The notes below the pieces were generated by a model. It had not been told where the DNA came from. It ran no database searches and was given only the letters and a program-made list of their open reading frames with translations. A DNA stretch of 64,000 nucleotides from Liolophura sinensis (Eukaryota; Mollusca; Polyplacophora; Chitonida; Chitonidae), in contig NC_088301.1 in NCBI RefSeq assembly GCF_032854445.1, positions 17,570,018 through 17,634,017 of the forward strand, given 5' to 3'. A program made the translations under genes and the position numbers. Shown here piece after piece: positions 44,315-56,476 of the stretch. Numbering within the stretch: position 1 is the first letter of the stretch; every line of letters begins with the position of its first letter.

Positions 44315-45490
44315 TATAAATGCAATCTTTTATGTTGTCAATTGTATGTGTTTATCGCATAAACGGGGCGATTTAAATCTCTCAGTGTAAATGTTCAACA
44401 TTATAGAGTGATTTTTTATATAAGTTGTTGCAAAAACATATTTATGTATGTTACAGTTAAACATTAAACATGTCTATTGTCTGTTGCAAAGAGATGTTTG
44501 TCTTGCGTTTCATGGTTAAGCATTTGTTTCTGCAGTGCATCAGTATATACACTTTTGTTTTTTTGCTGTGTACAATCCTGTACTTTTTTCTATGTACTGA
44601 TGTTAACCAATGCTAATGTATTTAATATCACGGAAACTTCAGCAGTTGTCATTTTATTTACCTGATATTGATCCACTTGAACGATTAGTTTTATTCGGAG
44701 GCAGCTATCTCTTAACCCAGGTTTATGCGCTCTGTGTCTGTAGTGATACTGAGTCAAAACACAAGAAACCAGCAAAATGGCTCGGTGAATCATGTCAGTT
44801 GCCATTCAGACAAGTCTTTTGGGTGATAGGGCACACTGTACTTGGACAGTCCTGTGTGTGTTAAATGGCAATCAAACGCGGAAGTCGTCGGCACGATACA
44901 AGTCGGCACAAAACAAAGGTTTACAGCCGGATCGCCCGTGAAACACGTTCTATTCACTCAGCAGTGGCTTGCAGATGTAAACCTCCTATAGATGTTGATA
45001 AAATCCTACTGTAAATGTGTAGTATTCTGTGGGATATACTATCTTATAGCAAGGCACTTGAACAGCACAAGAGATCTGAACCAACCAATTCGGCCGTGCA
45101 CCACCACAAGCATTGATCAATAAGCGCACGTGTTGAAAGGAACCATTTGACTGAATTTTTCGCAGTATGTTCTACTTTTCCCCACAACTCTGCCTACTCT
45201 CATTTACGACATGACTCTATATCACTGTAAAATCATACTATTTTTAAAGAGGGTTGGAAGGTGAAGAAAAAAAAAACAAAACAAGTGTTGTGGCATAGGC
45301 GTAGCATTGTGCCTGAAGTCTACAATCTAAAATAAAACCTTTTGTAATTAAAAATCCAAAATCATTATATGATGATATTTTTGCGCATAACTTTCTGATG
45401 ATTTTGTGATGAACCTTTCTTCGTTTCTTTGGTTTCGATCGCTTCCTTTAATTACTTATTACTGTTGTTTAACGTCATACTCAAGACTTT
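44315..45490 (+). other. unit B 3' flank, paralogous to 12050-13030
   Basis: Shared order of blocks with the unit A 3' flank. Short open frames are not supported. Confidence 0.55.
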
Positions 45491-45496
45491 ATTCTG

Positions 45497-45722
45497 TTTA
45501 TTTATTGATTTGATTGATGTTTTACGCCTTGCTGCAAATAATTCACATCATTATAGTTAGAACGAAGTGGACACAGCCCAGGACCGTCCACCAGTTACTG
45601 ACAGGCGTACGACCAGAGAGGTAGCCAGCATATGCTTGACTTGAACTCACAGTAATCGCATTGGTGAGAGGTCCCTGAAGAACTGCGCCACAGTGTAACG
45701 CTGATCACTCGGCCACTTAGGC
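45497..45722 (-). mobile_element. mollusc SINE, diverged
   Basis: Minus strand: tail TTTATTTATTGATTTGATTG, GACTTGAACTCACAG box-B side and CTTAGGCC head end. Confidence 0.78.
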
Positions 45723-45747
45723 CTCCACTCAAGAATTAATTTTATTT

Positions 45748-45972
45748 CTTTACTTATTTGATTGATGTTTTACTCCTTGCTCGGAAATATTTCACAGCAT
45801 TATGGTGGGAGGAAAGCGGAGACAGCCCGGGGGAAGTCCGCAATCATACACAGGTTAGTGACAGACCTTCCCACGCACGAAAACCAGCATGAGCTGGACT
45901 CACAGCGATAATATTTGTGAGAAGTCACTGAGCCATTGTGCCGCGGTGTAACGTTAACCCCTCGACCACTGA
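45748..45972 (-). mobile_element. mollusc SINE, diverged, tandem neighbour
   Basis: Second minus-strand copy directly after the first, with CAGCATTATGGTGGGAGG body and ACTGAGGC head end. Confidence 0.8.
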
Positions 45973-46129
45973 GGCTTCCACTCACGAATTGTTCACGCAC
46001 GCAATGGTGATCAGCTTTTATGGCTAGTTAGTCCAGCAGACTTTTGGCACACTACTGACCAAGTCTTCTATAAGGAATGTAGAGATATGCTCACCATAAT
46101 GGTGTCAGACAAGTGGTCTGTAAGGGGCG

Positions 46130-47340
46130 TTTGTCCACACGATGGTAGACGGCGACTTGTCGTCACGAAGATCACACGATGGTAGAAGATGCTGTTTAGT
46201 CATGAAGATTACAAGATAGTAGAAGATGGTCTGTGGTCACGAAGATCACATGATGGTGGACGACGGTTTGTAGTCTCGAGACAACACTATGGTAGAGGAC
46301 AGTTCGCAATCACGAAGGTCACACGACGGAAGAAAACGGTTTATAGTCACGAGGATCACACGATGCTAGAAGACGGTTTCTAGTCACGAATATCGGACGA
46401 TGCCAAAAGATGATTTAAAGTCACGAAGATCACACAATTGTCGACGACGGTTTGTATTAACGAAGATCACACGATGGCGGACGAAGGATTTGTAGTCACG
46501 AAGAACACTCGATGGTGGACGATGGTTTGTAGCCACAAAGTTCACACGATGGTAGACGACGACTTCTAGTCACGAAGATTACACGATGGTAAACGAGGAT
46601 TTGCAGTCAGAAAGATCACACGATAAAATACGACTTGTAGTCGACGCAATGGAAGACGAGGGTTTGTAGTCACGACGATGACGTAATGGTAGACGACGGT
46701 TTATAGTCACAAAGATCACACAATGGCAGAAGGCAATTTGTACAGTAGTATCGAAGATCACACCATGGTAGAAAACAGTTTATAGTTACAAAGTTATACA
46801 ATGGTACACGCCGCTTTATAGACACGAAGACCAACCAACTGTAGACGATGGTTTATAGTCACGAAGGTCACACGATGTTGGACAACGATTGGTATTCACG
46901 AAGATCACACGATGGTAGAGGACTGTTTGCAGGTAGGGGGCCACGTGTTGATAAAAGACGGTTTGTAACCACGAAAACTACACAATGGTAGAAACCGCTT
47001 TATATTCACGAGACCACACAAAGATAGACGACTATTTGTAGTCAAGAAGATCACATGATTGTAGGCGACGATTTGTTGTCACGAAGGTCACACGATTGTA
47101 GACGACGAATTGCAATCACAAGGGTCACACGATTGTTGACGACGGTTTGCAGTTACAAAGATAACATTACGGTAGACGACGTTTTTCAAGCCACACGATG
47201 ATAGATGACGGTTTATAGTCACGAGACCACATGGTGGTGGGCGACGGTCTGTAGTCAAGAGACCACATGATGGTAGACGATGGGTAATAGTCAACAAAGA
47301 TCACGCGATGGTAGACGACATTTGATAGTTACCAAGACCG
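46130..47340. repeat. minisatellite, about 37-bp unit, about 30 copies
   Basis: Imperfect units of the form TAGTCACGAAGATCACACGA, TGGTAGACGACGGTTTG, drifting in length and sequence along 1.2 kb between units B and C. The open frames that cross it are by-products of the repeat. Confidence 0.92.
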
Positions 47341-47393
47341 CTAAATCAATGAGAGCAGGGACATCTTGGAACCGTCTGTCCAAAATCGATTTG

Positions 47394-48633
47394 GAGCCCC
47401 TTTTACATTAAAGAAGAATTAATTACAGTTAGAAGCTAGGCATTTTTGATCAGGTATAACCAAAAATAATTACCTTAACGGGTCATTCCAGTTCTTTCAA
47501 TGTTACTTTATTTTAATCTGCTCGGCCAATCATTCCTTAAGCTGGTGGAAGTTCACCTAACATACAAAATGGGAGATGACAGAAATTCGTCATAATTTAT
47601 GTTTATTGATCTTTAAACGACTAGTCTAAATCAAACAGTGAAATTTAATGTTTAAATCATTAGACACATTTAATCATTAGACACATTTAAAGTTTCGCGG
47701 AGTGACAGTGTGTCAACCTTCACACATGTCCCAGATTTAAAGAGAACCAAAGAGGTCATTTGTGCTGTTTACCAATATTTACCGCTACACACAAGCAAAA
47801 ACTAGTGTAGATCTGTAGACACTACTGGTACGCTTTCGCCTCAGATCACCTTTACCTGTTACAATGTTAGTTATGTCGAGAAGCACTTCAAATTCGCACA
47901 ACATTGTGCAACTTTTTCCAGGTATCACATCCTAATCTTAACTCAGCTCGAGCTCAGGTAAACGTATGCGTAACCTAAATACATATTACATCCATTAAGA
48001 ATAGGCGATATTTCACTATATCGTTACATAGGAATGAAAAATACATTGTTTGTTTCCCAATAAGGTAGTCTCAGAACTTTCCTGAACATGGTTGTATGTA
48101 GTGGAAGGAAAATCGCACACATAAGGGACATCGGACAGACGATGTACAGAAACACACACTATAAATGTAGGTGACAGACATATACAGGGTTATTTTCATA
48201 TCATTTATCTATATCCTGTTCTCTTTAGTGGGCAACTCAGGTTTGCCCTTTGTATAAAGGTATGTATAATGCTAAAATGATTTATGCTCACGAGTTTGCC
48301 TTTCCATTAACTACAGGTATACAGCTTGTGCTAAGAGAGTTAGAGGGGCAGGACTACTGCAGATGCTCTGCAAGCATTTTCTTACGTATTACTGCCACAT
48401 AGAACACTGACGACACTGGTTTACCCGCTAAACTGTGACGGGGTCCTCTCTGACGTATTCCTCGGTCCATGTTTTGGCACTGGATGTGGGGAGAACTTTA
48501 CAACTGTACCGATTTAACTTGTAGAAAGTCATATCTTTCAAGAATCCCTTCCGTGTGGCAAATTACATGGGGATAAAATTAGAGTAGTATGATATACCCT
48601 GGCCGTAGAACTGAACAGAGATTGTCCTTAGAC
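47394..48633 (+). other. unit C upstream block
   Basis: Matches unit B upstream (GGAGCCCCTTTTACATTAAAG start; AGTGGGCAACTCAGGTTTGC near 48220; GGGGAGAACTTTACAACTGT near 48487). Putative promoter and 5' flank of gene C. Confidence 0.6.
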
Positions 48634-48694
48634 ATGGCGGATTACAGGAAACAGATCAGCGGAGTGATTCTCTTTATGATGGGAATGACACTTG
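48634..48694 (+). CDS. gene C exon 1: signal peptide
   Basis: ATG at 48634 opens MADYRKQISGVILFMMGMTL with a GTAAGT donor in phase 1, the same length (61 nt) as gene B exon 1. It is intact. It is followed in this window only by the frameshifted exon at 51205, so gene C is incomplete here. Confidence 0.8.
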
Positions 48695-49514
48695 GTAAGT
48701 ATAGTATTTGATGAGTAAAAATGTATTTGTTCAACATTTGTTACCGTGCAATATGCACACCAGACAAGCGTCATACGTAAGGCTTGTCACATGATTGGGG
48801 GAGTGTCATGATTAAAATTTAAAACCGACACTGACATACTGTTGACAGATAAGGAAGTAAATGTGACTATCTGTTATCTCGTTCCCCCGTCTCCAGGCTT
48901 TTGAATGACATATTTTCGTCTACTTACTGTATTAATGTTCGCTTCAACAGGGGCAAGTTACTGACTTATACCCCTATTTTGTAAGACACCCAGTTCTAAA
49001 ATGCATTTAGTATGTAGTCTTATGTGTTTGTTAAGGATAAAACGTCTCCTTTAACATTCTGTTTCTCAACTTGACGGTGCCGATATATTTACACTGCCGA
49101 AGACACCAGACATGAAGACATCAGACATGAAGACACCAGACATGAAGACACCACGCACGAAGACACCTGACATGAGACATTAGGACACGAGGCATGACAA
49201 CACTATAATGTAATTAAATGTCTCCATGCAGCTTTAGGTTCATTTATACATCAGCTTAATGTAAATAAGAGTCTAGGTTTGAACTGAGTCGTGTACTAGT
49301 GCCACATTTGCTCACGTTAAAATAACAAATTCAAAATATTAAAAGTACAATGTCACATTATTAATCCGGGTGTTGACCAATTTTCTTGAGTTAAATATAA
49401 TTTATAAAACCAGTTTATGGGACATAAGCCATAAGACATAAACCAAAAGAGAAACACAGTATGTGTAACATCAAGGAGAAGCAAGGGCTTTCCAGGTTAG
49501 GTTAGAGCCTGAAA
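48695..49514 (+). other. gene C intron 1, proximal part
   Basis: Similar to 2044-2800 and 15342-15960. Holds the short tandem repeat at 49099-49200. No gene seen. Confidence 0.55.
49099..49200. repeat. tandem repeat, 15-bp unit
   Basis: Six to seven imperfect copies of GAAGACACCAGACAT. Confidence 0.88.
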
Positions 49515-49735
49515 ACGGGTATGGTGGGTCTGGTGTCAGTATAATGTGGCTGGGCGACGTGTCATGTCTGGTGTCTTTGGCTTATTATTTTAGTGGCGGC
49601 AGTATTTCGGCAGCGTGGACACGCGCACCGCTAAAAATGACGGTATATGAACGTACACCTAATGACTCCTCGTCGTGATATGCCTGAAAAATTGTTAAGT
49701 ACGACGTAAAACCTGAAACATGCATATATTTATGA
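49515..49735 (+). mobile_element. third SINE-like repeat, partial
   Basis: Body shared with 22340-22560 (CAGTATAATGTGGCTGG, GGCGGCAGTATTTCGGCAGC, TTGTTAAGTACGACGTAAAA). The head is not present. Confidence 0.68.
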
Positions 49736-51204
49736 TAATCACATCCTATGGTAGGTCAATGTTTTAAATTTACATCAGACATTTGTATGCAATAATGTTT
49801 TATACTTCTATTGCATTTCTTTCCCTACAGTCTTTACAGTACTGCCGTAGGCTACAGAAAGATATTGAACATGCATATACATGTAAAGGTATTATACACA
49901 GGTCCAGTGAGTGAGTGTCTAATGCGAGAATCTGTGCTACAACCGATACTGTGTCATATCGGACAACTTATATGTTTGACGAATTGTGCAGTCGGCTATG
50001 TTAACGTCAACTGTTACAGCTTAAGGTTATGCTAGAGTAGCCACATTTTCCAGTACATTTACCCTCATGTTAAAACACCTGTCTGCAACAGGAAAACAGA
50101 AACCAGTTCCCATCTGTCTACACCACAGTTTTCTTAATCACCATCAACACGAAAGGATGAAGAGAAAGGACAAAAAATGAACTCATCATGTAGATTGGAA
50201 ATCACCAGGGATCAGTCAGTGGCCTTCAACATTATACACTTCAGTGGCTCTAAAAGTTTGTTAGACTCATAGTCGTGTTATGGCTGAGATACATTTTGAG
50301 CTGTTGTGACTTGGTCGACTTGAAATAATTAAAAAGCCATTGTGAGTCATCTCTGGCCTGTTGGTTACAGTGTTACCCACCTGCGTGGTACATGTGAGTT
50401 CACGTCCTGCTGTTTGGTCGCGGGTTTTCCCGGTTTCCTGTCACCATAATGGTGGCCGTCGTCGTATTTGGCAAATTTTCTTATGTTCGGCTCATTAAAT
50501 ACCAATCCAATAAATAAATAAATAAATAAATAAATAAAAGAAAAGCCATGATTAACTCCGATTTTGTGACTTCTATGTGGAACGGTTAACAATCTTCAAT
50601 TATAAAATCTAAGATTCGATACAATATAACTGGTTGCAGAATGATTTCAGTACATATCCGCCCGAATACTTAACTTAGGACATTTGTGGCCGATGTGTTT
50701 ACCGTGCCAGCAGGCCAAAATGACGCAGCACCGGCGTGTAGTGTACGGCGTAAGAGAACACAGAGATAAATAAATCAGTCATTAAACTCTACTACACCCT
50801 CACAGTAAAATCCAAGACTTACGGTGACTATAAACGAAGTATTTTTGACTCTATATTATTATTTATTTCACAACAAATGGCACAAGGAAAGTAAATGATT
50901 TCAGTTTTAGGTGTTTATATTTGTGCAAAAATGGAATTTTACTCATCAAATTGAAAACCTTTGCATACACCTGGGCATATGGTCGGTGCTAATTTAAGCT
51001 TTTTGTTAGGTAAGCTATTTTCGAGTTTATATAATTCCTGTATTAAATACTTCGGTATTTCTTTCCATATATAAATTTGTCCAAGATTATTGCCTCAAAA
51101 CTAAACACCAAATGAAAACATCAAATCTACGCTTGTAATTTACCAAAAGCTGGCCAGAAGATCCTGTATGCTAAACGTTGATTCTGGTTACCGCTGAATT
51201 TCAG
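49736..51204 (+). other. gene C intron 1, distal part, with a diverged SINE
   Basis: No gene seen. 49900-50070 matches 8790-8900. 51000-51120 matches 9360-9480. The SINE is at 50350-50540. Confidence 0.55.
50350..50540 (+). mobile_element. mollusc SINE, diverged
   Basis: Plus strand, CTCTGGCCTGTTGGTTACAG head remnant, GTGGCCGTCGTCGTATTTGG body, (AAAT)n tail. Confidence 0.72.
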
Positions 51205-51310
51205 TTTTTGGACAGCCATGCAAGAACCGTTTGGGGTCAGTGTGATGATGTAACACGAGTTTGTTCCGGAAATTGTGCTCTTGGCTGGGATGGTCCTACC
51301 TGCTCCAGAC
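51205..51310 (+). pseudogene. gene C exon 2: EGF-like domain with frameshift
   Basis: Aligns with gene B exon 2 but is 106 nt, one G longer in TTGGGGTCAG (TTGAGTCAG in B). Read straight, it reaches TGA TGA at once. On either side of the extra G, the residues VFGQPCKN and CALGWDGPTCSR are those of an EGF-like domain. Splice sites are intact (TTTCAG, GTAAGT). A homopolymer error in the assembly is possible. Confidence 0.78.
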
Positions 51311-52239
51311 GTAAGTAACACGTTAATGGTAATTAAAATGCCCAAAATGTGTATTTAATGATCTCCTTACCACTAATTGTTTAACAATAGTTACTATACA
51401 ATTGTCAAGAAAACGTCTCAGTGACAAATAACATTTTATTCGGTAAAGTTTCCTCGCCGATATGCGTACACATTAGTACATTAGTAAAGATAAAAAGGCA
51501 ATAATATACATTTAAATATATGAGAAGTAATCTCAACTGTGTTTGAGGTTTATTCTTAGCAAAGACAAACTTCTACGTCCGCCAGCAGCATTGATCCATC
51601 GAAGCATCATGTGCTGATACGTCAGGAAAATGTTACTTATATATTTGAAAAATATTGTAAGCTTTGTTAACATTTTAACAATATCGGATGATGCTTGGTA
51701 AAGAGTGTATAAAGAGTACATTGTATTCGTGAAATTATGCACCTTAAAGCCCCATTATTTACGCATATAATCCGGAAAAGAATACGAGTGCTTTTATCAG
51801 TTATATGCGAAACTGTACTAAGCACCTGCTCTTGGAATCACTGCTGAAAACTGATGAAGCACCAAAAAAGGAGGATAAGAAACTTATTGGTAGTGTAACT
51901 TGTACTATAATACATCTCTTTTAGAGTCATCTCCGTTTTTTTAATAATTACGACATCTTCCGAGGCAATGGGTTCTTGACGTCAAAACCGGGCTTAAGGA
52001 CTTATCATGAATTAGAAAAAAGTCTTCAAAAGAAAAATAACTTCATTTTTCTTCAGACTTCCAACATATCTATGTGTAGGGCTTGTGTTGATACGTGTCA
52101 CTGATTAAAAATTTTGGTGGCGGGCATGATTGATTTTACAGAGAGTTGAATAAAGGCGACTTGTTAAAAGATATTGACAATACAAAAAACTTACCAATTA
52201 TATTACCCTTCGATTCCCCTTTTTATTACATACAAGGCA
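51311..52239 (+). other. gene C intron, partly paralogous to intron 1 of B
   Basis: 51840-51900 matches 19275-19335. 52040-52190 matches 16556-16690. No gene seen. Confidence 0.55.
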
Positions 52240-52509
52240 CTGCTTGGCATTGGGCCAAATGTACATTACAGTATATGAGGCGTTAGATGCACCGATCACG
52301 AGACAGAAGCGCTTGACTTCTGGACGGGTCTGTTGTAGTTCTATGGGTGGAGAGAGGTTGCTGTTTACAATGAATAAAGCAGACGACAAATTTACAAAAA
52401 GAAACAAAATGCCGATTTTTTCTGTCGGAGCAAACGTTTGTTTTAATGGAGAAAAGTATCAGGATACAGATGTTTTTAGGCCCATTAGGACTTTTGAATG
52501 CTACGCAAT

Positions 52510-53066
52510 ATGACATGTTCTATTACCTGCGAGTCTTTCTTTCAGCGGCCTCTCCTAAACGTTCCAGTTGACCACAAACCTTGGTATGGCAATCAACCAA
52601 TGGGTAGCAAAACGATCGGATCCATGATGTCTGATATTTCCCGCTATGCAAAAACGCCGTTACACGAATCACTGCGTCCGGCTTTCGACATCCACAGTTC
52701 TTGCTGATGCCGGGCTTTCTGTTATGGACGTTATGTCTGTGACAGGCCACCGCAATGAATCCAGTGTATGTCACCAAACCGTCCGTTTCAAAATGTCGTG
52801 AAATCAGCAATATCCTGCAGGCTTCAAGTGTGTTATCAGAAAATGCTGAAAGTGAAAATGCCGTTGAGAATACTCCCATGTCGGTCACGCCACTCCCAGT
52901 GCAAATGCCCGATGCTGTCGACTGTAGTGTTACACGCTACAGTAGCAAAACGATCCAAATGGCAAAATCCCAGTTTTCAGTCACGTCTCAAAGTTTTGGA
53001 GGGTTGTTCAACAATGCAACAATAAATAACAGCACAGTTCACATCAACTTCGCATCCTCAGGATAA
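52510..53066 (+). pseudogene. Crypton-type tyrosine recombinase, C-terminal part
   Basis: Broken frames: WYGNQPMGSKTIGSMMSDIS (conserved pre-catalytic segment), YTNHCVRLSTSTVLADAGL (HxxR), VMDVMSVTGHRNESSV (GH), then after a frame change TKPSVSKCREISNIL and a long tail ending FGGLFNNATINNSTVHINF. This order is that of Crypton recombinases. The nucleophile Tyr lies at the frame break (52768). The relic lies on the opposite strand from the copy at 26318-26859 and is a different lineage by sequence. It sits in the unit C intron where further EGF exons would be expected. Confidence 0.8.
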
Positions 53067-53570
53067 TGTACTGACTGCAGATCGTCCTTTTTAACTCCCA
53101 GTGCTTGTTTGGTGTTTATCCGTGTTAACTTTTTTTTCACAGTGTTCAGTCCGTTTGCTCATGTTTTCCCTCCGCAAACGCTATTGCCTGACTGCCGCGA
53201 ATTTATTGGCGTTGACCCAGATATTCAAAATCGGCACATCACGTGACTAATATGCATGCGTGTGACGCGTATATTGTACATAACAATTCTGGTACGACGT
53301 ACTGAGTGAAACATGTGCACGTGTCTGGTTTAATGTACATATAACTTGCGTCATTATAAATTAAAATTATGATAACCATTCATTGTATTTTACAATACAA
53401 TAAACGCAAATCATATTTATTCTCATGGTAACTTGAACATATCAATTATAATATATTTATTTGCTTACTTATGATAAACATAAACACATTTCCATGATGC
53501 TGTTATTGGTTTATTATATATCAACGTATGTTGTGAAATTAACATTTACTTGAAAATGTGAAATGGTGGC
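53067..53570 (+). other. Crypton 3' flank / intron
   Basis: No gene or repeat recognised. Confidence 0.5.
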
Positions 53571-53785
53571 CTCCGTGGCTCAGTCGGATAGCGGGCTAGC
53601 GCAGCGTAATGACCCAGGAGTCTCTCACCAATGCGGTCGCTATGAATTCAACTCCAGCTCATGCTGGCTTCCTCTCCGGCCGTACTTGGCAACCGTTTTT
53701 TTCCCACCATTATGCTGTCCGCCGTCGTAAGAGTGAAATATTCTTGATTACGGCATAAAACTTATTAAATACATGAATAAATTGT
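53571..53785 (+). mobile_element. mollusc tRNA-headed SINE, full length
   Basis: Starts GGCCTCCGTGGCTCAGTCGG (box A region), continues with a GAATTCAACTCCAGC box-B area and CCGCCGTCGT body, and ends in an AATAAATTG tail. The best head in the window. Confidence 0.9.
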
Positions 53786-54097
53786 GAACTGAAGTGTTCC
53801 ATTATTTCAACATTCGTTACCTGGTGTTTTACGAATTTGACACAGAATACAACACGACTGCAAAGCATTTACACATTCAAACCAACTAAAATTCAGTATC
53901 AAACTAGTGTTGGCCTAATTTTGTTTGTGTTTCAATTATTTTCTTTTATTTTCGTATGTATGTCAAACTCTAATTACGTTTCAACAGTTGAACTCCATGC
54001 TTTTGTTGTCGTTGTGCTGATGCCAGAGGTTTCTAGCACCTTTAGCTCTGTCAAACTGAGTATGAGAAATCTTTTGACCTGACCCAACTGTCGCTAC
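53786..54097 (+). other. spacer left of element 2
   Basis: AT-rich, no gene seen. The last four bases (CTAC) do not match the bases right of element 2 (AGAT). Confidence 0.55.
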
Positions 54098-54908
54098 TGT
54101 TACGGTATTGAAAACAGCAACAGAAAACAGACTTAGTGACTCAATATTACAATGTAAACAATGCTTTATATATACAATGAGACGTACAGTTTTACAGACA
54201 GTTCAACAACAACAACATAAAAAAACATATTCATCAGTATTACCGGTCTTTAAAAGTTTCCAGTTTACCTTTGCATCCCAAGGAACGCATTCCATTAAAT
54301 CCAACGTAAAGACCATGGGATAAACACACAATTCACACAAGTCACAAATTGTCCCAGTCAGGTACTTCGCTAGGTTAGCGAACGCGAACACAGGTTACAC
54401 AGAGCTGGAACAGTCAAGCCTTTGAATGACGTCACACCCGCAGAGCACAACACAGGGTAAGTCCAGGCATGGAGGTATAATCCACTTTAGAACAGTCACA
54501 GCTCTCGCAGAAACTCACAAACGAGCCGTTCAGAGACGTAGAGTAATGTCACCTTGTGGCAGAACGAACGTCCTTTGCAAAACTGAAAACTTCAGTTTAG
54601 AGTCCGTGACGACCTTGTCGGTCAGGTGAGGTCAGCGTGTTAAAGAAATTACACAGTCAACACTGTATAATCATAATAAAGAACACCAATAAACGTGACT
54701 TCCGCAGAAATTCACTTAAACCAGACATCAGTACAACTGTGGTACACAAACGGTGCCGGCATAGAAATCTGTCCTCCCAAATGAAACTGGCATCACCAGC
54801 TCGTATCAATATAATGGACTCGATACGAGAGCGTCGCACACTCTCCTGGCTCCCAGTGGATGCAGCAAAAAACCTCCTCTCTCTTTTTTTGTTCATTTAC
54901 TGGTTTTA

Positions 54909-54938
54909 GGGCCACTTTCCTGGCGGATATCGTGGCCC
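54909..54938 (-). other. 3'-UTR stem-loop of the non-LTR element
   Basis: GGGCCAC and GTGGCCC pair over a 16-base loop, about 20 bases before the A-run on the minus strand. Such hairpins are common recognition sites of LINE reverse transcriptases (established knowledge). Confidence 0.6.
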
Positions 54939-55574
54939 ATCAAATCAGTGTTTTATTTTTTTTTTTTTAACACATGAAGATTTTGGTTACATAACAGCAG
55001 TGCGTTGGTATACTATTTACATATGTACATGAGTCAATTAGTGGGATTAACCTCTTTGTGGTAGCATGTTACAGCTTATTGTATAGGTTCAAATGCTGCC
55101 ATGGTCATTTAACAGAAAGGGGATAAATAGTAAGCTATTTACAGAGATTAACGTTATCTTTACATTAGAAATACATAGATCTGCATTAAAGAATTACAAT
55201 GAGTTGCCTATACAGAAATTTACACAGAGAGAAAACAACAGTAGTGCCTTTATTTATTGGTTAACAGTTTTGCTCTCTTGCTTCCTCCTCTGTGGCGTGG
55301 AGTTAAGGAGCTCCCGCCACTTATACCGGACGCCGTCCAGGAAAAACCAGCTTACTGGAAACCTGTGCCTGTAACAGGTGCGACAAGTATAAATGAGGAG
55401 CAAGGATGTCAGGCCTCATCCACTTAGTTGAAGCAAGAGATAGTCCTATTGTCATGATGTCTTTTATGTTTCTGGTCTTCGTTTCCTGGTTGTTAAGTTT
55501 CTTTGGTCCCATGGGTCTTCTTATTGTTTTCCCTGTCTTCTTCTTTAATTGATTTCCTTCTCTATTTCCAATTT

Positions 55575-56139
55575 TTATTTTTGGCCTCCCATGGCGGCGC
55601 AGACATCACGTTTCATAGACCGGTAGAACAGTTCCTGGCCTAGAGTGTTTAGGTGCACTCCGTCGTTGGTTAGAATTTGTTTTTGTGGTCGGATCAGTCC
55701 CCGGTGTCTCCAGAAGTTGGCCAACTGGTTGTTTGTCAGCTTCTTGTTAATTTCATGGATTTTTGTATTATAAATGTGGACCGAAATTCGCCGAGTTACC
55801 TGACGGTAAAGAAGCTGGCTGATGTAGATCCTTGGAATTTGGAATTTCGTTTTAAGTGCACCAACATAGTCTAAAATATCAGCGCAAATTGCTGCTGCTG
55901 ATTTGTGAGAGTCCGCATCGTTTCCCCCAATGTGGATGATAACTAGGTCAGGTTTTGTCTCCTGAAGGAGACTTTCCAATCTTCCAGAGCATCTAAGTGT
56001 CCCAACTCTGGCTCCCCCAATGCCAAAAAACCGAATGTCCTGGCCTGTTCCAAAGTCGATTCTAGAGTTTGGGATCGAATTTCGAAGGATACTATTCTCC
56101 AGTCTATGAACGTAACTGCTGCCGATAATAAAGATTTTC

Positions 56140-56141
<2 letters not shown>
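55575..56141 (-). CDS. SGNH/GDSL esterase-like ORF of a retroelement
   Basis: 188 codons, open from a TTG at 56141; no ATG at that end, so the true start may lie upstream or be truncated. The SGNH hydrolase blocks are all present: block I FIIGSSYVHRL (GSS in place of GDS), FGIGGARVGTL (block II Gly), LVIIHIGGNDAD (block III Asn) and NDGVHLNTLGQELFYRS (Asp-His block). Esterase domains of this type occur in ORF1 of some CR1/L2-type LINEs and in other retroelements. Which family this is cannot be settled here. The intact frame suggests recent insertion. Confidence 0.75.

Positions 56142-56143
<2 letters not shown>

Positions 56144-56173
<30 letters not shown>
56144..56173. repeat. 30-base T tract at inversion junction
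   Basis: Uninterrupted T run between the divergent SGNH and RT-end sequences. Confidence 0.9.
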
Positions 56174-56176
56174 CCC

Positions 56177-56455
56177 CTAGGGAAAACAGGGCTCAAAGCA
56201 CATCTAGCAACTATAATCCAAAATTCTTCACCAACTTGCCCAGCCTGTCAAGAGCATGATGAAACCATAGAGCACTATTTGCTGCAATGTATTAAACACA
56301 GTAAAGAACGAAGACGATTGGCAGAATGCCTGCAAATCTACAAATGTGAACTTGACCTTCAGACTATCCTTAACCCCAAACCACATCTGAGAGCACAAAT
56401 ATTCTCCTTACTAAAAGAATACATCAAATCGACGGGTTACGAAAGCCGAATCTGA
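56177..56455 (+). pseudogene. C-terminal end of a non-LTR reverse transcriptase protein
   Basis: An open frame without a start reads GKTGLKAHLATIIQ, then a zinc knuckle (CPACQEHDETIEHYLLQC) and ends GYESRI, TGA at 56453-56455. The knuckle and the preceding L-x-H segment are typical of the end of LINE ORF2 proteins. The 5' remainder is absent. Confidence 0.75.
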
Positions 56456-56476
56456 TAAAACACAATTGACCAACAA

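Noticed and set aside
46189-46761. Open frames and CRISPR-like regular repeats in the minisatellite
   Set aside because: Units are contiguous, drift in sequence and have no unique spacers; frames are by-products of the tandem repeat in a eukaryotic genome.
53571-53670. tRNA gene
   Set aside because: The A- and B-box-like segments belong to the SINE head; no cloverleaf with acceptor stem could be drawn, and a SINE body follows.
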